Shown: positions 20,538 through 29,891, numbered from the stretch's first letter. The stretch is DNA of 64,000 bases from Mycoavidus cysteinexigens (GCF_003966915.1 NZ_AP018150.1:2542001-2606000), one strand, 5' to 3'. Notes: generated by a model not told the origin, from the letters alone. Translations and numbers: made by a program.

Positions 20538-20930
20538 AGGATTTTTCCTCCAGAAAGTAAAATTTTAGTCAATCGACAAATTAAACACGCACAGCCACCT
20601 CATTAAAAACTAGCATATAAATTAGTATAGTAATTTTGAATTCTATCCGTCAATTTTTGCATTTCTTTAAACTGAGAAAAGGACACTGCGTTTATTGCAC
20701 TGAAACCAACAGAATTACTGACACAGCTTCGCGCCATACAGTTGCAATTATTTCGGGTCGAAAATCTAATTGATTGCAGGTCGAGGCGCTTTCAATTGCA
20801 AGCCATTAGAGTTACGAGGTGTTGAATTTATAACAATAGAACCTATAATTAAACCAAACGCCAAATTTCACAGCATTGAATTGACTTTAAACTGATGAGT
20901 CGCAATCGTAAATATTCGGAGGATCTAACC
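20538..20930. other. Divergent intergenic region before hsp20
   Basis: About 390 AT-rich bases separate the unknown membrane protein from hsp20. Apart from the hsp20 promoter and its ribosome binding site (CGGAGGA at 20917-20923), I see no gene or structured RNA. A short in-frame upstream ATG for hsp20 at 20895 exists but lacks a ribosome binding site. Confidence 0.6.
20822..20849 (+). promoter_or_regulatory. Candidate hsp20 promoter
   Basis: TTGAAT (20822-20827), a 16-base spacer and a perfect TATAAT (20844-20849) fit a sigma-70 promoter. The sequence can also be read as GTTGAA, 15 bases, then CCTATAAT, which is partly like the heat-shock sigma-32 pattern. It lies about 80 bases upstream of the hsp20 start. 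Confidence 0.5.
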
Positions 20931-21431
20931 ATGAGTAATATGCTTGCTCCCTGGAGAAAATATATACCTTTTTCCACTCAGCGAAACAGAGTCAACCCTT
21001 TTCAGGCAGTACAAACTGCATTTGACCGAATGCTGGAAGATTTCTACACAGATTTTAAAGGCACGTCAGGGTTTGTCAATGAAATGGAGGGCTTAATGAT
21101 TACGCCATCCATCGATATTACCGAGAGTCAGGACCTTTTTAAAATAGAGGTAGAGGTGCCAGGAATCGGCCCTGAAAGCCTTAAAGTAACCACGGAGAGC
21201 CATGCCGTGACGATCAAAGGGGAAAAAACCGTTTCCCACAAGGATAAGGACCGGAATTACGCTGTACGGGAAATTGCCTATGGAGCTTACCAGCGCACTA
21301 TACCCTTGCCAGAGTCAGTGGATATAGAAAAAGCCAAAGCAAGTTTTAAAGATGGCATACTTACCATAGAAGTGCCCAAAAAAGCGAGCGCCATGGAACA
21401 CTACAAAGAACTCGCCATTGAGTCAGCCTGA
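20931..21431 (+). CDS. Hsp20 / alpha-crystallin family small heat-shock protein
   Basis: The 166-residue chaperone binds unfolding proteins and holds them for refolding. The alpha-crystallin domain covers about residues 55-160: PSIDITESQDLFKIEVEVPG at its start, TIKGEKT in the middle and ASFKDGILTIEVPKK near the end, containing the G-x-L motif. The N-terminal arm contains NPFQAVQTAFDRMLEDFY. The start ATG has a CGGAGGA eight bases upstream. It precedes rpoH by 290 bases on the same strand. Confidence 0.93.
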   Translation: MSNMLAPWRKYIPFSTQRNRVNPFQAVQTAFDRMLEDFYTDFKGTSGFVNEMEGLMITPSIDITESQDLFKIEVEVPGIGPESLKVTTESHAVTIKGEKTVSHKDKDRNYAVREIAYGAYQRTIPLPESVDIEKAKASFKDGILTIEVPKKASAMEHYKELAIESA

Positions 21432-21663
21432 ACCGCGATAAAAAATTAGGGATTAAGGGTCGCCGCCCTGGAAGGGGATAAGCGCCTAAAGGTGCACGAT
21501 CGGCGCGGCCTCATGCCATTGATTTACCACTTTGTCACAATCCATATGGTTAAAGCCAACTGGATATGGAGCCGCGCTTGCCTTTTGCCGAATAAAATAT
21601 TACGTGCCGCTTATTGCAACTTCGCTCCAACTGAGCCTCATAGAAAGACCTCTCTAGAGCAAA

Positions 21664-21690
21664 TTAGCACTCTACGCAGAAGAGTGCTAA
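21664..21690 (+). promoter_or_regulatory. CIRCE operator (HrcA binding site) upstream of rpoH
   Basis: TTAGCACTC, nine spacer bases, GAGTGCTAA is an exact match to the CIRCE consensus, the operator of the heat-shock repressor HrcA. It ends 32 bases before the rpoH start codon, and an AT-rich -10-like sequence (TATTAT, from 21691) follows immediately, so bound HrcA should block the promoter. It predicts that rpoH is derepressed on heat shock. Confidence 0.92.
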
Positions 21691-21722
21691 TATTATAAAA
21701 ATACCTCTCTTAAGGAGCGTAA

Positions 21723-22637
21723 ATGATCACAAAACCTGAATTAAAGAGATCCGAACTAGGCGGAGCACTGGCTCTTACTCCCGGTATGCCGTTACTTGGC
21801 CCATTAGGCGATCTTAATGCCTATATCCAAGCTGTTAGCCGTATTCCAATGCTGCAAGCAGAGGAGGAGCAACAGCTCGCCACGAATTATCGTGAACATG
21901 GGACGCTTGAATCAGCTCGCAAGCTGGTTTTATCCCATCTACGCTTGGTTGTCTCAATCGCCCGTGGCTACCTAGGCTATGGATTGCCCCATGCCGATCT
22001 GATTCAGGAAGGCAATATTGGGCTAATGAAAGCCGTGAAACGCTTCGATCCTCAGCAAAATGTGCGACTCGTATCCTATGCAATTCACTGGATTAAGGCC
22101 GAAATTCATGAATATATCTTGCGTAACTGGCGGATTGTAAAAGTCGCCACCACCAAGGCTCAGCGCAAACTTTTCTTCAATTTACGCCGCCATAAACGGG
22201 GCGTGCAAGCACTGACTTCGAGTGAAGTCGATGCTTTAGCTAAAGAGTTGAACGTCAAGCGTGAAGATGTGACTGAAATGGAAACCCGTATGACGGGCGG
22301 AGATGTTGCGCTAGAAGGACAAATTGACGACAATGAAGAATCCTTTGCGCCCATTGCATATCTCACAGACATCCAACATGAGCCAACTGAGGTGCTGGCT
22401 AATCGCCAGTTTGATCGTTTACAAAGCGATGGCTTAGCAAGTGCGCTAAATACGCTCGATGCCCGTAGCCGCCGCATTGTTGAAGCGCGCTGGTTACAGG
22501 TTGATGCGGAGGGTTCTGGCGGCGCAACGTTGCATCATCTGGCGGCTGAATTCGGCGTCTCGGCCGAGCGCATTCGCCAAATCGAAGTCAGTGCCATGAA
22601 AAAGATGCGCAATGCATTGACTGCTTATACAGCTTGA
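21723..22637 (+). CDS. rpoH: Heat-shock sigma factor RpoH (sigma-32)
   Basis: The 304-residue sigma-70-family protein has region 2 (VLSHLRLVVSIARGYLGYG, then DLIQEGNIGLMKAVKRFDP), the RpoH box QRKLFFNLRR near residue 145, which is diagnostic for sigma-32, and region 4.2 near the end (AAEFGVSAERIRQIEVSAMK). It directs RNA polymerase to heat-shock promoters. AAGGAG lies five bases before the ATG. The CIRCE element upstream indicates HrcA control. Length is close to that of Burkholderia RpoH. Confidence 0.96.
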   Translation: MITKPELKRSELGGALALTPGMPLLGPLGDLNAYIQAVSRIPMLQAEEEQQLATNYREHGTLESARKLVLSHLRLVVSIARGYLGYGLPHADLIQEGNIGLMKAVKRFDPQQNVRLVSYAIHWIKAEIHEYILRNWRIVKVATTKAQRKLFFNLRRHKRGVQALTSSEVDALAKELNVKREDVTEMETRMTGGDVALEGQIDDNEESFAPIAYLTDIQHEPTEVLANRQFDRLQSDGLASALNTLDARSRRIVEARWLQVDAEGSGGATLHHLAAEFGVSAERIRQIEVSAMKKMRNALTAYTA

Positions 22638-23196
22638 CATCCTCACCGGCTTAAAGAGGACTTTTAGAAGTTGATTCGGCCCCCTAAATAGGGTCACGCT
22701 GCGCCAAATAGCAATTCCATCTAACCCATTAAACAGGCAAATAAATGACGGCTTTCATCCTAAGGGAAAGCACTCAAAGCCATTAAATCTGAGTTAGAGT
22801 CGCCCCATACTTACGGTGCCATCATGGACAGACAGCCGCCGGCGAATAGGAGACAAGATACGCTGATCCGAAGTTTTACTGGGGTAGAAAAACCGCGTGA
22901 GCAACAGATACTAACTGTGAAGTTGATTTGCCCTATTTTGGGTGTTTTGGAATTATTTGACGAAAAAGCGAGTAAAGTAGGTTTGTACCGACTTTTAAGG
23001 CTTGCGAGGCTCGATGATTGGCTTGTCTGCGTTTTTTGTCGAATTTCGAATAGCTTATCAATGAAGTTCGATTGCACCGCTAGGCCTAATATAATGAATT
23101 TATAGCGCGTTAAAAAAGTCACTACAATCCACCCCAACGGCTAAAACACTTAATTTAGCTCTCATAAAATTTCCTCCAATAAATACATCCATTCCA
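22638..23196. other. Stretch with decayed DNA between rpoH and the lipoprotein gene
   Basis: About 560 bases hold no reading frame with recognisable homology. Frames on both strands (about 93 and 108 codons, around 22811-23137) show low-complexity, uncharacteristic composition. On the minus strand a strong GGAGG (23176-23172) precedes an ATG at 23165 that reads only 21 codons before a stop, as if a gene start survives from a broken gene. The bases just after the rpoH stop vaguely resemble the hairpin end of an IS200/IS605 element. Nothing firmer can be said. Confidence 0.45.
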
Positions 23197-24330
23197 ATGA
23201 AATTATTTAGAATAATCAACTTAGTTTTTTGGGGAATATTTATTTCCGCCTGCGGCGGAGGAGGAAATGAAGAGGGAAAAATAGATCGGCAATACTTTAA
23301 TAAAACTTTACCACCCTATTCTGAACTTAAAATAAAAGAAAATGATGCCATTCATGCGATTAATACAACTTTAGGGGGAAATTTTATTTCATCGCAGGAT
23401 TACGAGCATTACATGAATTTAATTGCTATTAAGGAAAATCCATATGTTCCAAAAAAACAACTTAGGCTCATGCGAAAATATTATGATGGCGGCAAAATAA
23501 CCCACGAACTCTATACACAAGAAAGATTAGGAACAGAGTGGGATCAATTTCCGTGTATTAATGCTATTCCATACAAAGATTATATCCGCCAAATAGGAAT
23601 TTTTGGTTACCCCAAACATATGCAGAATGCTATCCATACGGTTAATTTTCTTTATAATTTAGCGCTCCCTTATCAATTTAATACAATTGAAAATGCCAAT
23701 TTATTCAATGCAAATCGAATAATGATTGATATAAAAGGATATTTTTTAGTATTACGTCAAGAAGATAATGGAGAGTGGTGGTTACTAGATAATTTTTCTG
23801 AAGGTCCAAAGAAAATTTCAGGAAGTCATATAGAGTGGTTAAATAATTTAACGCAATCTTTCCCCAGCATCAAAGTGCTATGTTTCACTTCAGAAGATCT
23901 TCTCAAAGCAGAAAACTCTACTAAAACGCTACCCGCTTCTTTCATAGATTCTATGACTGACAGCGATCCATTCGGAGAGGATTTTATAGAAGAATTCTTC
24001 TATTTTTCATTTCTCAGTCCATCAGACCGATTAACGCAAATAGGTGAAGATCTTTATTTAGAAAAATCTGCATTTAAAGATAACACCTATAGATTCCTAT
24101 ATGAATTTACCGCAGAGCTACTCAACAAAAGTACAGAGCAAAGAATTAGAGTATTGGAGATTTTTAACTCTTTCATCGAGCGCAGTCCAGAATCTATCTT
24201 AAATTCTGGTTTAAGAAAAAGTTACAGAGAACAAATTAATCCAGCTACGATTGATGCGTTTAGAAAAGCTGCACGTAAACAGGATATTTTAAGGTTCAAT
24301 CAGATGGACTATTATTGGATAGTTGATTAA
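23197..24330 (+). CDS. Lipoprotein with a degenerate Josephin-like domain
   Basis: The 377-residue protein has a lipoprotein signal (hydrophobic 5-18, lipobox ISA-C19). Residues 47-225 align by eye with the Josephin domain of ataxin-3: NDAIHAINTTLGGNF matches the start helix around the catalytic Cys, and KGYFLVLR, then EWWLLDNFSEGPKKIS, match the His/Asn strands up to the conserved G-P. The catalytic Cys14, His119 and Asn134 positions hold Asp50, Tyr182 and Asp198, so peptidase activity is unlikely. Residues 230-377 are not recognised. The gene is clearly AT-rich with AGA/ATA/TTA codons, suggesting transfer, and has no Shine-Dalgarno. The family call is inference; the lipoprotein call is stronger. 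Confidence 0.55.
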   Translation: MKLFRIINLVFWGIFISACGGGGNEEGKIDRQYFNKTLPPYSELKIKENDAIHAINTTLGGNFISSQDYEHYMNLIAIKENPYVPKKQLRLMRKYYDGGKITHELYTQERLGTEWDQFPCINAIPYKDYIRQIGIFGYPKHMQNAIHTVNFLYNLALPYQFNTIENANLFNANRIMIDIKGYFLVLRQEDNGEWWLLDNFSEGPKKISGSHIEWLNNLTQSFPSIKVLCFTSEDLLKAENSTKTLPASFIDSMTDSDPFGEDFIEEFFYFSFLSPSDRLTQIGEDLYLEKSAFKDNTYRFLYEFTAELLNKSTEQRIRVLEIFNSFIERSPESILNSGLRKSYREQINPATIDAFRKAARKQDILRFNQMDYYWIVD

Positions 24331-24429
24331 CGCTTACGCAACAGAACATGAGTCTCTCGGCTCTTTCTAACCATTCCGGCCTGGAGAGTGGCCTAGTGGG
24401 CAAAGAGCAATTAGCTGTATTAATTTTGC

Positions 24430-24465
24430 CCGTCTCATTGAGTACTCCCGTACTCAATGAGACGG
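24430..24465. terminator. Perfect hairpin between the lipoprotein gene and clpA
   Basis: A 16-base perfect stem, CCGTCTCATTGAGTAC with its reverse complement, encloses a four-base loop (TCCC). It lies between two convergent genes, 99 bases after the lipoprotein stop and 36 bases after the clpA stop. There is no long T-run on either side, so it may act as a weak bidirectional terminator or an mRNA 3'-end stabiliser. Confidence 0.55.
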
Positions 24466-24500
24466 CTTTCAATGCATCTGGGTCAACCGCGCTTAAGCTA

Positions 24501-26798
24501 TCAGTCAATCTCCGCCGTTTCAGGGTTTGTATTGTGTGACTCGCCGTTTTCATCAAAGATAAGTTGCACGTTGTTTTGCTGGTCCACATCGACCTTAACA
24601 CGCCCCCCATTTGACAGCTTGCCAAATAGTAATTCATCTGCCAAGGCGCGCCGGATAGTGCTTTGAATCAGACGTTGCATCGGCCGCGCGCCCATGAGTG
24701 GGTCGAAACCGCTGCTAGCAAGATATTTGCGCAGCTCATCAGTAAAAATAACCTCTACCTTCTTTTCATGGAGCTGCTCTTCCAATTGGATTAAGAACTT
24801 GTCAACTACACGCAGAATAATTTCTTCGTTGAGTGGGCGGAAGTTAATGATTGCGTCCAACCGATTACGAAACTCAGGAGTGAAGGTCTTTTTAATTTCG
24901 GCCATTTCATCGCCAGCTTCGTTGCGCGTAGTAAAACCAATTTTGGCTTTTTGCAGGGCTTCAGCGCCCGCGTTGGTGGTCATGATGACAATCACATTAC
25001 GGAAATCGGCTTTACGGCCATTGTTATCCGTCAATGTGCCATGATCCATCACTTGCAACAGAAGATTATAAATATCTGGATGCGCTTTTTCGATTTCATC
25101 CAGCAGCAACACGCAGTGCGGCTTTTTCGTGATCGCCTCCGTTAAGAGGCCACCTTGATCAAAGCCAACATAACCCGGCGGCGCGCCGATTAAACGGCTG
25201 ACCGCATGGCGCTCCATGTACTCAGACATATCAAAACGCGTCAGCTCAATCCCCAAGGTGAAAGCAAGTTGACGGGCGACCTCGGTTTTACCAACGCCCG
25301 TTGGGCCTGAGAATAGAAACGCGCCGATAGGTTTGCCAATTTGACCCAGTCCGGCACGCGCCATTTTAATCGCGGAGGCCAAAGCTTCAATGGCTAGGTC
25401 TTGTCCAAAGACCACGCTTTTGAGGTCGCGCTCAAGGGTCTGCAATTTGCTGCGATCATCGAGTGAAACGCTTTGGGTCGGCACGCGGGCGATTTTTGCA
25501 ATAATTTCCTCAATTTCAGTTTTACCTACGATCTTTTTTTGTTTCGATTTAGGTAATACGCGTTGCGCTGCGCCCGCTTCATCAATCACGTCAATCGCTT
25601 TATCAGGCAAATGCCGATCCGTAATAAAACGGGCCGATAATTCAGCCGCAGCGGATAATGCAGCGCCAGAATATTTAACATTGTGATGCTCTTCAAAGCG
25701 CGACTTCAATCCACGCAAAATCGCTATGGTTTGGGCCACCGTGGGCTCAGACACATCAATTTTTTGGAAACGCCGCGACAAAGCGGCATCTTTATCAAAA
25801 ATCCCGCGATACTCGGTAAAAGTAGTCGCTCCAATGCATTTTATTTGTCCTGACGAAAGCGCTGGTTTTAATAAGTTTGATGCGTCTAGCGTCCCGCCTG
25901 AGGCAGCGCCTGCGCCAATCAAAGTGTGAATTTCATCGATAAAAAGTATCGCATGAGGGCGCTCTTTTAATTCTTTAAGCACTATTTTTAAACGTTGCTC
26001 AAAATCGCCACGGTATTTAGTGCCGGCCAGCAAAGCGCCCATATCTAATGAATAAACCACTGCATTCGCCAATATATCAGGCACTTCGCCACGCGTGAGC
26101 CGCCAGGCAAGCCCTTCCGCGATAGCCGTTTTACCTACGCCGGCCTCCCCTACTAATAGCGGGTTGTTTTTCCGACGTCGGCACAAAACTTGCACTACGC
26201 GTTCAACTTCGGGCTCCCGCCCAATCAATGGATCAATGCGCCCTTCTTTGGCGAGTTGATTCAAGTTCTGCGTAAATTGCGCTAGCTGGGTTTCTTTTTG
26301 TCCAGCCGCTCCGTCTTGATCTGTGCTGGCATCCGCCGATTTTGTGGCTTCACTCTCGCCGGTTTTAGCGATTCCGTGCGCAATAAAATTGACCACATCT
26401 AAGCGCGCGATCCCTTGTTGCTGCAAGCAATAAACCGCATGCGACTCCTTTTCTCCAAAAATCGCAACCAATACATTTGCGCCGGTCACTTCTTTTTTGC
26501 CATTTGAGGCAGATTGGACATGCATAATCGCACGCTGAATCACCCTCTGAAAACCTAATGTAGGCTGTGTATCGGCGTCTATCGAACCCGGTACGACCGG
26601 AGTGTTATCGTGAATAAAATGGTGCAAATTGTGGCGCAGGTCATCAATGTTGGCCGCGCAAGCGCGCAATACCTCAACCGCGGTCGGATTATCTAACAGC
26701 GCTAGCAATAGGTGCTCTACCGTAATAAACTCATGCCGGGCTTGGCGCGCTTCCATAAACGCCATATGCAAGCTAACCTCTAGTTCTTGAGCGATCAT
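24501..26798 (-). CDS. clpA: ATP-dependent Clp protease ATP-binding subunit ClpA
   Basis: The 765-residue AAA+ unfoldase feeds proteins to ClpP. The N domain (1-140) starts [14 protein letters not shown]; two AAA modules carry Walker A GEAGVGKT (about 210) and GPTGVGKTE (about 490), and Walker [12 protein letters not shown] and [11 protein letters not shown]. The IGF loop that binds ClpP is present in [10 protein letters not shown] start at the ATG at 26798, which has GGAGAG upstream, rather than six codons earlier. It overlaps clpS by four bases. Confidence 0.96.
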   Translation of the reverse strand: MIAQELEVSLHMAFMEARQARHEFITVEHLLLALLDNPTAVEVLRACAANIDDLRHNLHHFIHDNTPVVPGSIDADTQPTLGFQRVIQRAIMHVQSASNGKKEVTGANVLVAIFGEKESHAVYCLQQQGIARLDVVNFIAHGIAKTGESEATKSADASTDQDGAAGQKETQLAQFTQNLNQLAKEGRIDPLIGREPEVERVVQVLCRRRKNNPLLVGEAGVGKTAIAEGLAWRLTRGEVPDILANAVVYSLDMGALLAGTKYRGDFEQRLKIVLKELKERPHAILFIDEIHTLIGAGAASGGTLDASNLLKPALSSGQIKCIGATTFTEYRGIFDKDAALSRRFQKIDVSEPTVAQTIAILRGLKSRFEEHHNVKYSGAALSAAAELSARFITDRHLPDKAIDVIDEAGAAQRVLPKSKQKKIVGKTEIEEIIAKIARVPTQSVSLDDRSKLQTLERDLKSVVFGQDLAIEALASAIKMARAGLGQIGKPIGAFLFSGPTGVGKTEVARQLAFTLGIELTRFDMSEYMERHAVSRLIGAPPGYVGFDQGGLLTEAITKKPHCVLLLDEIEKAHPDIYNLLLQVMDHGTLTDNNGRKADFRNVIVIMTTNAGAEALQKAKIGFTTRNEAGDEMAEIKKTFTPEFRNRLDAIINFRPLNEEIILRVVDKFLIQLEEQLHEKKVEVIFTDELRKYLASSGFDPLMGARPMQRLIQSTIRRALADELLFGKLSNGGRVKVDVDQQNNVQLIFDENGESHNTNPETAEID

Positions 26799-27109
26799 GT
26801 TCTCTCCATAACGCATCGCAGCGGATGACCGGCCTGCTTTGCATGGGTGGTTACCTGCTTAACTTTGGTCATTGCCACATCACGCGTATAAACCCCACAA
26901 ATTGCTTTACCTTCGCAATGTACCTTCAGCATAATCTGAATTGAGGCCTTTTGGTCTTTTCTAAAGTATTTTTGAAGAATCATGACGACAAACCCCATCG
27001 GCGTAAAGTCATCATTTAACAACACGACTTGATACATAGGCGGCGGTTTTATTTTTTGCTTTTGCCGCTCAACCACAATGTTATCTTCGAGATTCGAGAA
27101 AATCGCCAT
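26795..27109 (-). CDS. clpS: ATP-dependent Clp protease adaptor ClpS
   Basis: The 104-residue adaptor delivers N-degron substrates to ClpA. The flexible N-terminal tail is followed by the core [24 protein letters not shown] and GHPLRCVME. The substrate-pocket residues NDD and the His of KVH are present. Position Met-Gly-Phe replaces the commoner Met-Glu-Phe next to the pocket, a minor oddity. The only in-frame ATG gives [10 protein letters not shown]. Stop and the clpA start overlap (ATGA), so the pair is coupled. Confidence 0.95.
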   Translation of the reverse strand: MAIFSNLEDNIVVERQKQKIKPPPMYQVVLLNDDFTPMGFVVMILQKYFRKDQKASIQIMLKVHCEGKAICGVYTRDVAMTKVKQVTTHAKQAGHPLRCVMERT

Positions 27110-27234
27110 ACTCTTCTTTATTTTAAACAAGTTGCATGCACTTGCATTGTGGCCGGGCTCATTAGAGTAGAATAACTAACTTCATGCAGGTTGTTTGCAA
27201 CCGCCTCACCGAACCAAAATCAGTTCGACCAAAT

Positions 27235-28338
27235 CTAGATTTTTTCACCTTCGACATACGTTGCCTGCACCATCAGTTGGCGATCAAGCACAACTAAATC
27301 TGCCCAGGCGCCGACTGCGAGCCGACCACGTTGCGTTAAGCCCAAATAATCCGCCGCATAGCGTGACAAGCGGTGGGAGGCTTCGGCTAACGGCAAACCC
27401 AGCGAGACTAGATTACGCAGCGCTTGGTCCATCGTCAATGTGCTCCCGGCCAATGTGCCATCCGCCAAGCGCACGCCATTGACGCACTTAAGCACCGTCT
27501 GGCTACCCAATGGATAAGCGCCATCTGGCATACCCGCTGCCGCCGTGCTGTCAGTCACACAGTAGAGCTTGGGAATCGCGCGCAGCGCCGTGTAAATTGC
27601 TCCTGGATGCACGTGCAACAAATCTGGAATGAGTTCCGCATACTCAGCATGCGCAAGCGCCGCGCCCACCATGCCTGGCGCTCGATGGTGCAAGCCAGTC
27701 ATCGCGTTGAATATATGGGTAAACCCTGTTGCCCCCTGCTTAAGGGCGTTCACGCCATCCTCATAACTGCCTAACGTATGGCCAAGCTGTACCCGTATCC
27801 CGCGCGCGGCGAGCTGGGCGATGACACCTAAATGGCCAGCCAGCTCCGGCGCCAACGTTACCACCCGCAGCGGGGCTAGCTCCAAATAATAGAGCACTTC
27901 ATCCAGTGCCGCGAGCGCGGTTGCAGAAGGTTGCGCACCCAGCTTGCCAGGATTGATATACGGCCCTTCAAGGTGCACGCCGAGTATGCGGGCGCAACCT
28001 GGCGCGCGCTGCCGCACTTCAGACGCAAGCGTCGCCAAAACCGCGGCCAGCTCAGCGCGCGGCGCTGTCATTGTGGTGGCTAATAGACTTGTGGTGCCAT
28101 AACGCGCATGCATACGTGCCATGGTTTGAGTCGCTGCGCCGCCCTCCATCACATCAGCTCCACCTCCGCCATGCACATGCAGGTCAATAAAACCGGGCAA
28201 GATATAGGGTTCTTGGTTTGTCGCCGGTTCGCTAGATGCGCCATTGAGCGCCACAACCCGCCCTCCTTCAAGCATTATATGACCCAGCCGCCAGCCTTCG
28301 GAGGTTAAGATATTTCCGCACAACTTTAGGCTCTTCAC
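27235..28338 (-). CDS. nagA: N-acetylglucosamine-6-phosphate deacetylase
   Basis: The 367-residue amidohydrolase removes acetate from GlcNAc-6-phosphate in amino-sugar recycling or use. The metal site HVHGGGG follows LPGFIDL near residue 52; HLEGPYIN near 125, GHTLGSYEDG near 195, HIFNAMTGLHHRAPG near 215 and VTDSTAAAGMPDG near 270 complete the pattern. Full length. No nagB, nagK or PTS gene lies nearby, so it may serve cell-wall sugar recycling or use of host chitin-derived sugars; that is inference. Confidence 0.95.
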   Translation of the reverse strand: MKSLKLCGNILTSEGWRLGHIMLEGGRVVALNGASSEPATNQEPYILPGFIDLHVHGGGGADVMEGGAATQTMARMHARYGTTSLLATTMTAPRAELAAVLATLASEVRQRAPGCARILGVHLEGPYINPGKLGAQPSATALAALDEVLYYLELAPLRVVTLAPELAGHLGVIAQLAARGIRVQLGHTLGSYEDGVNALKQGATGFTHIFNAMTGLHHRAPGMVGAALAHAEYAELIPDLLHVHPGAIYTALRAIPKLYCVTDSTAAAGMPDGAYPLGSQTVLKCVNGVRLADGTLAGSTLTMDQALRNLVSLGLPLAEASHRLSRYAADYLGLTQRGRLAVGAWADLVVLDRQLMVQATYVEGEKI

Positions 28339-28365
28339 GGGCTACTCTTGAGCGCTGAACATCAA

Positions 28366-29007
28366 TTAATTAAGCAATATTTTTAAATCATGCACCCACG
28401 GCTCAGGTCCTTGCCCATCACGCGCAAAAAGACGCAGTTTGCCGCTTGCATCAAATACATAGCCCGCCGCTGTATGATCCATTGTATAAGTGTCAGCGGT
28501 TTCATCTGCGGCAGGATTCTTCGCCATTTCGTCTACGCTGGCGTGCTCTCGCGCGAAGAACACCCGGAAATCTTGCGTTACCTTTTTAAGCTGCGTTTCA
28601 TTCGCTGGCCGCAAACCGATAAAGCTCGGATCAAAAGCCGGGGCATAACGCGCTAACGAAGAGGGTGTATCCCGCGCTGGATCGACAGTAACAAACAATA
28701 CCTGCACCCGCTTTGCCTGCGCGCCCAATTGTTTTAGAGCTTGCGCAAGCGTTGCAAGCGTCATGGGACAAATGTCAGGACAATGCGTATAGCCGAACAA
28801 CAGCACCACCACTTTTCCTTTAAAATCAGCCAAGGTACGCATCTGACCATCCGTGTCCGGTAGCATAAAATCACCGCCAAAACTTGTGTTGCCAGTCAAA
28901 TCAGTATTTTTGAACGCGGGCGCGCGCGTGCAACCTGCCAACCCTATCAGCAGCAGGCACAGTAGACAGACCGTAAATTTAGAAGCCGCTGCGATAGATT
29001 TGTACAT
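28366..29007 (-). CDS. SCO1/SenC family copper chaperone lipoprotein
   Basis: The 213-residue protein helps load copper into the CuA centre of cytochrome oxidase. A signal ends in the lipobox LAG-C26; the thioredoxin-like domain has the copper-binding C76-PDI-C80 and the distal His in [26 protein letters not shown] is typical of the family. The ATG giving [10 protein letters not shown] overlaps the end of ctaB by 29 bases; an earlier in-frame start would overlap more. It is the last gene of the oxidase assembly run. Confidence 0.93.
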   Translation of the reverse strand: MYKSIAAASKFTVCLLCLLLIGLAGCTRAPAFKNTDLTGNTSFGGDFMLPDTDGQMRTLADFKGKVVVLLFGYTHCPDICPMTLATLAQALKQLGAQAKRVQVLFVTVDPARDTPSSLARYAPAFDPSFIGLRPANETQLKKVTQDFRVFFAREHASVDEMAKNPAADETADTYTMDHTAAGYVFDASGKLRLFARDGQGPEPWVHDLKILLN

Positions 29008-29887
29008 AGTGGTCAGCCAGTAATGCCGCAAATAGCAACGACAGATAAATAATTGAATAGCGAAACAGCTGGCGCGCTAGCGTATCCGAATAAGTGCGCC
29101 AGATGCGCCAGGCATACGCCAAAAAAATTGCGCCTAGCACAATCGCTGCGACTAGATAAACCACCCCACTCATGCGTGAAGCAAATGGCAACAACGACAC
29201 TCCAAATAGAACGATGGTGTAAAGCAAAATCTGCAAGCGCGTGAATTGCTCACCATGGGTAATCGGCAACATCGGCAAACCCGCTTGCGCATAGTCTTGT
29301 CGACGGTATAGCGCCAGCGCCCAAAAATGCGGTGGCGTCCAAACAAAAATAATCAAGACAAGCAACCACGCATCAGCCGGCACCGTGCCAGTTGCCGCCG
29401 CCCACCCAAGAGCCGGCGGCATCGCTCCAGCGGCGCCGCCAATCACGATATTTTGCGGCGTCAGCGGCTTTAAAATAAGCGTATAAATAATTGCATAGCC
29501 AATGAAGGTAGCCAGCGTGAGCCACATTGCTAGTGCATTGGTAGAGGCATAGAGCGTCCACATGCCAAGCCCGCCCAGCAGCGCTGAAAATAAAAGAATC
29601 TGGACAGAAGTTAAGTCACCTCGGGCGGACGGCCGCCATGCCGTGCGACGCATTAATGTATCGATTTTGCGTTCAAGCAAACAATTGATTGCAAAAGCCG
29701 CACTGGCTAATAGCCAAATTCCGGCTGCGCCACCCAGCACAATAGACCATGGGACGCTGCCAGGGGTTGATAAGAGCATGCCAATCACCGCACAAAACAC
29801 TGCGAGCTGCGTAACACGAGGTTTAGTCAGTGCCCAGTATTGGGAGATTCGGCTGCTAACAGATGGGCAAAAAGCGGTGCTTTCCAT
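28979..29887 (-). CDS. ctaB: Protoheme IX farnesyltransferase (heme O synthase)
   Basis: The 302-residue polytopic membrane enzyme adds a farnesyl group to heme B. The prenyl-diphosphate motif [19 protein letters not shown] lies at about residues 68-86, and [17 protein letters not shown] near 190 is the second conserved loop. About eight to nine hydrophobic helices are visible. It follows ctaA by four bases, and its heme O product is the ctaA substrate. The start ATG gives MESTAFCPS. Confidence 0.95.
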   Translation of the reverse strand: MESTAFCPSVSSRISQYWALTKPRVTQLAVFCAVIGMLLSTPGSVPWSIVLGGAAGIWLLASAAFAINCLLERKIDTLMRRTAWRPSARGDLTSVQILLFSALLGGLGMWTLYASTNALAMWLTLATFIGYAIIYTLILKPLTPQNIVIGGAAGAMPPALGWAAATGTVPADAWLLVLIIFVWTPPHFWALALYRRQDYAQAGLPMLPITHGEQFTRLQILLYTIVLFGVSLLPFASRMSGVVYLVAAIVLGAIFLAYAWRIWRTYSDTLARQLFRYSIIYLSLLFAALLADHYVQIYRSGF

Positions 29888-29891
29888 GAGT

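Noticed and set aside
21492-21698. A 68-codon frame between hsp20 and rpoH
   Set aside because: It runs through the CIRCE operator and rpoH promoter, has no motif and no ribosome binding site.
22811-23137. A 108-codon minus-strand frame and a 93-codon plus-strand frame in the same place
   Set aside because: Both lack recognisable motifs and lie in a decayed-looking stretch; neither has a ribosome binding site in frame.
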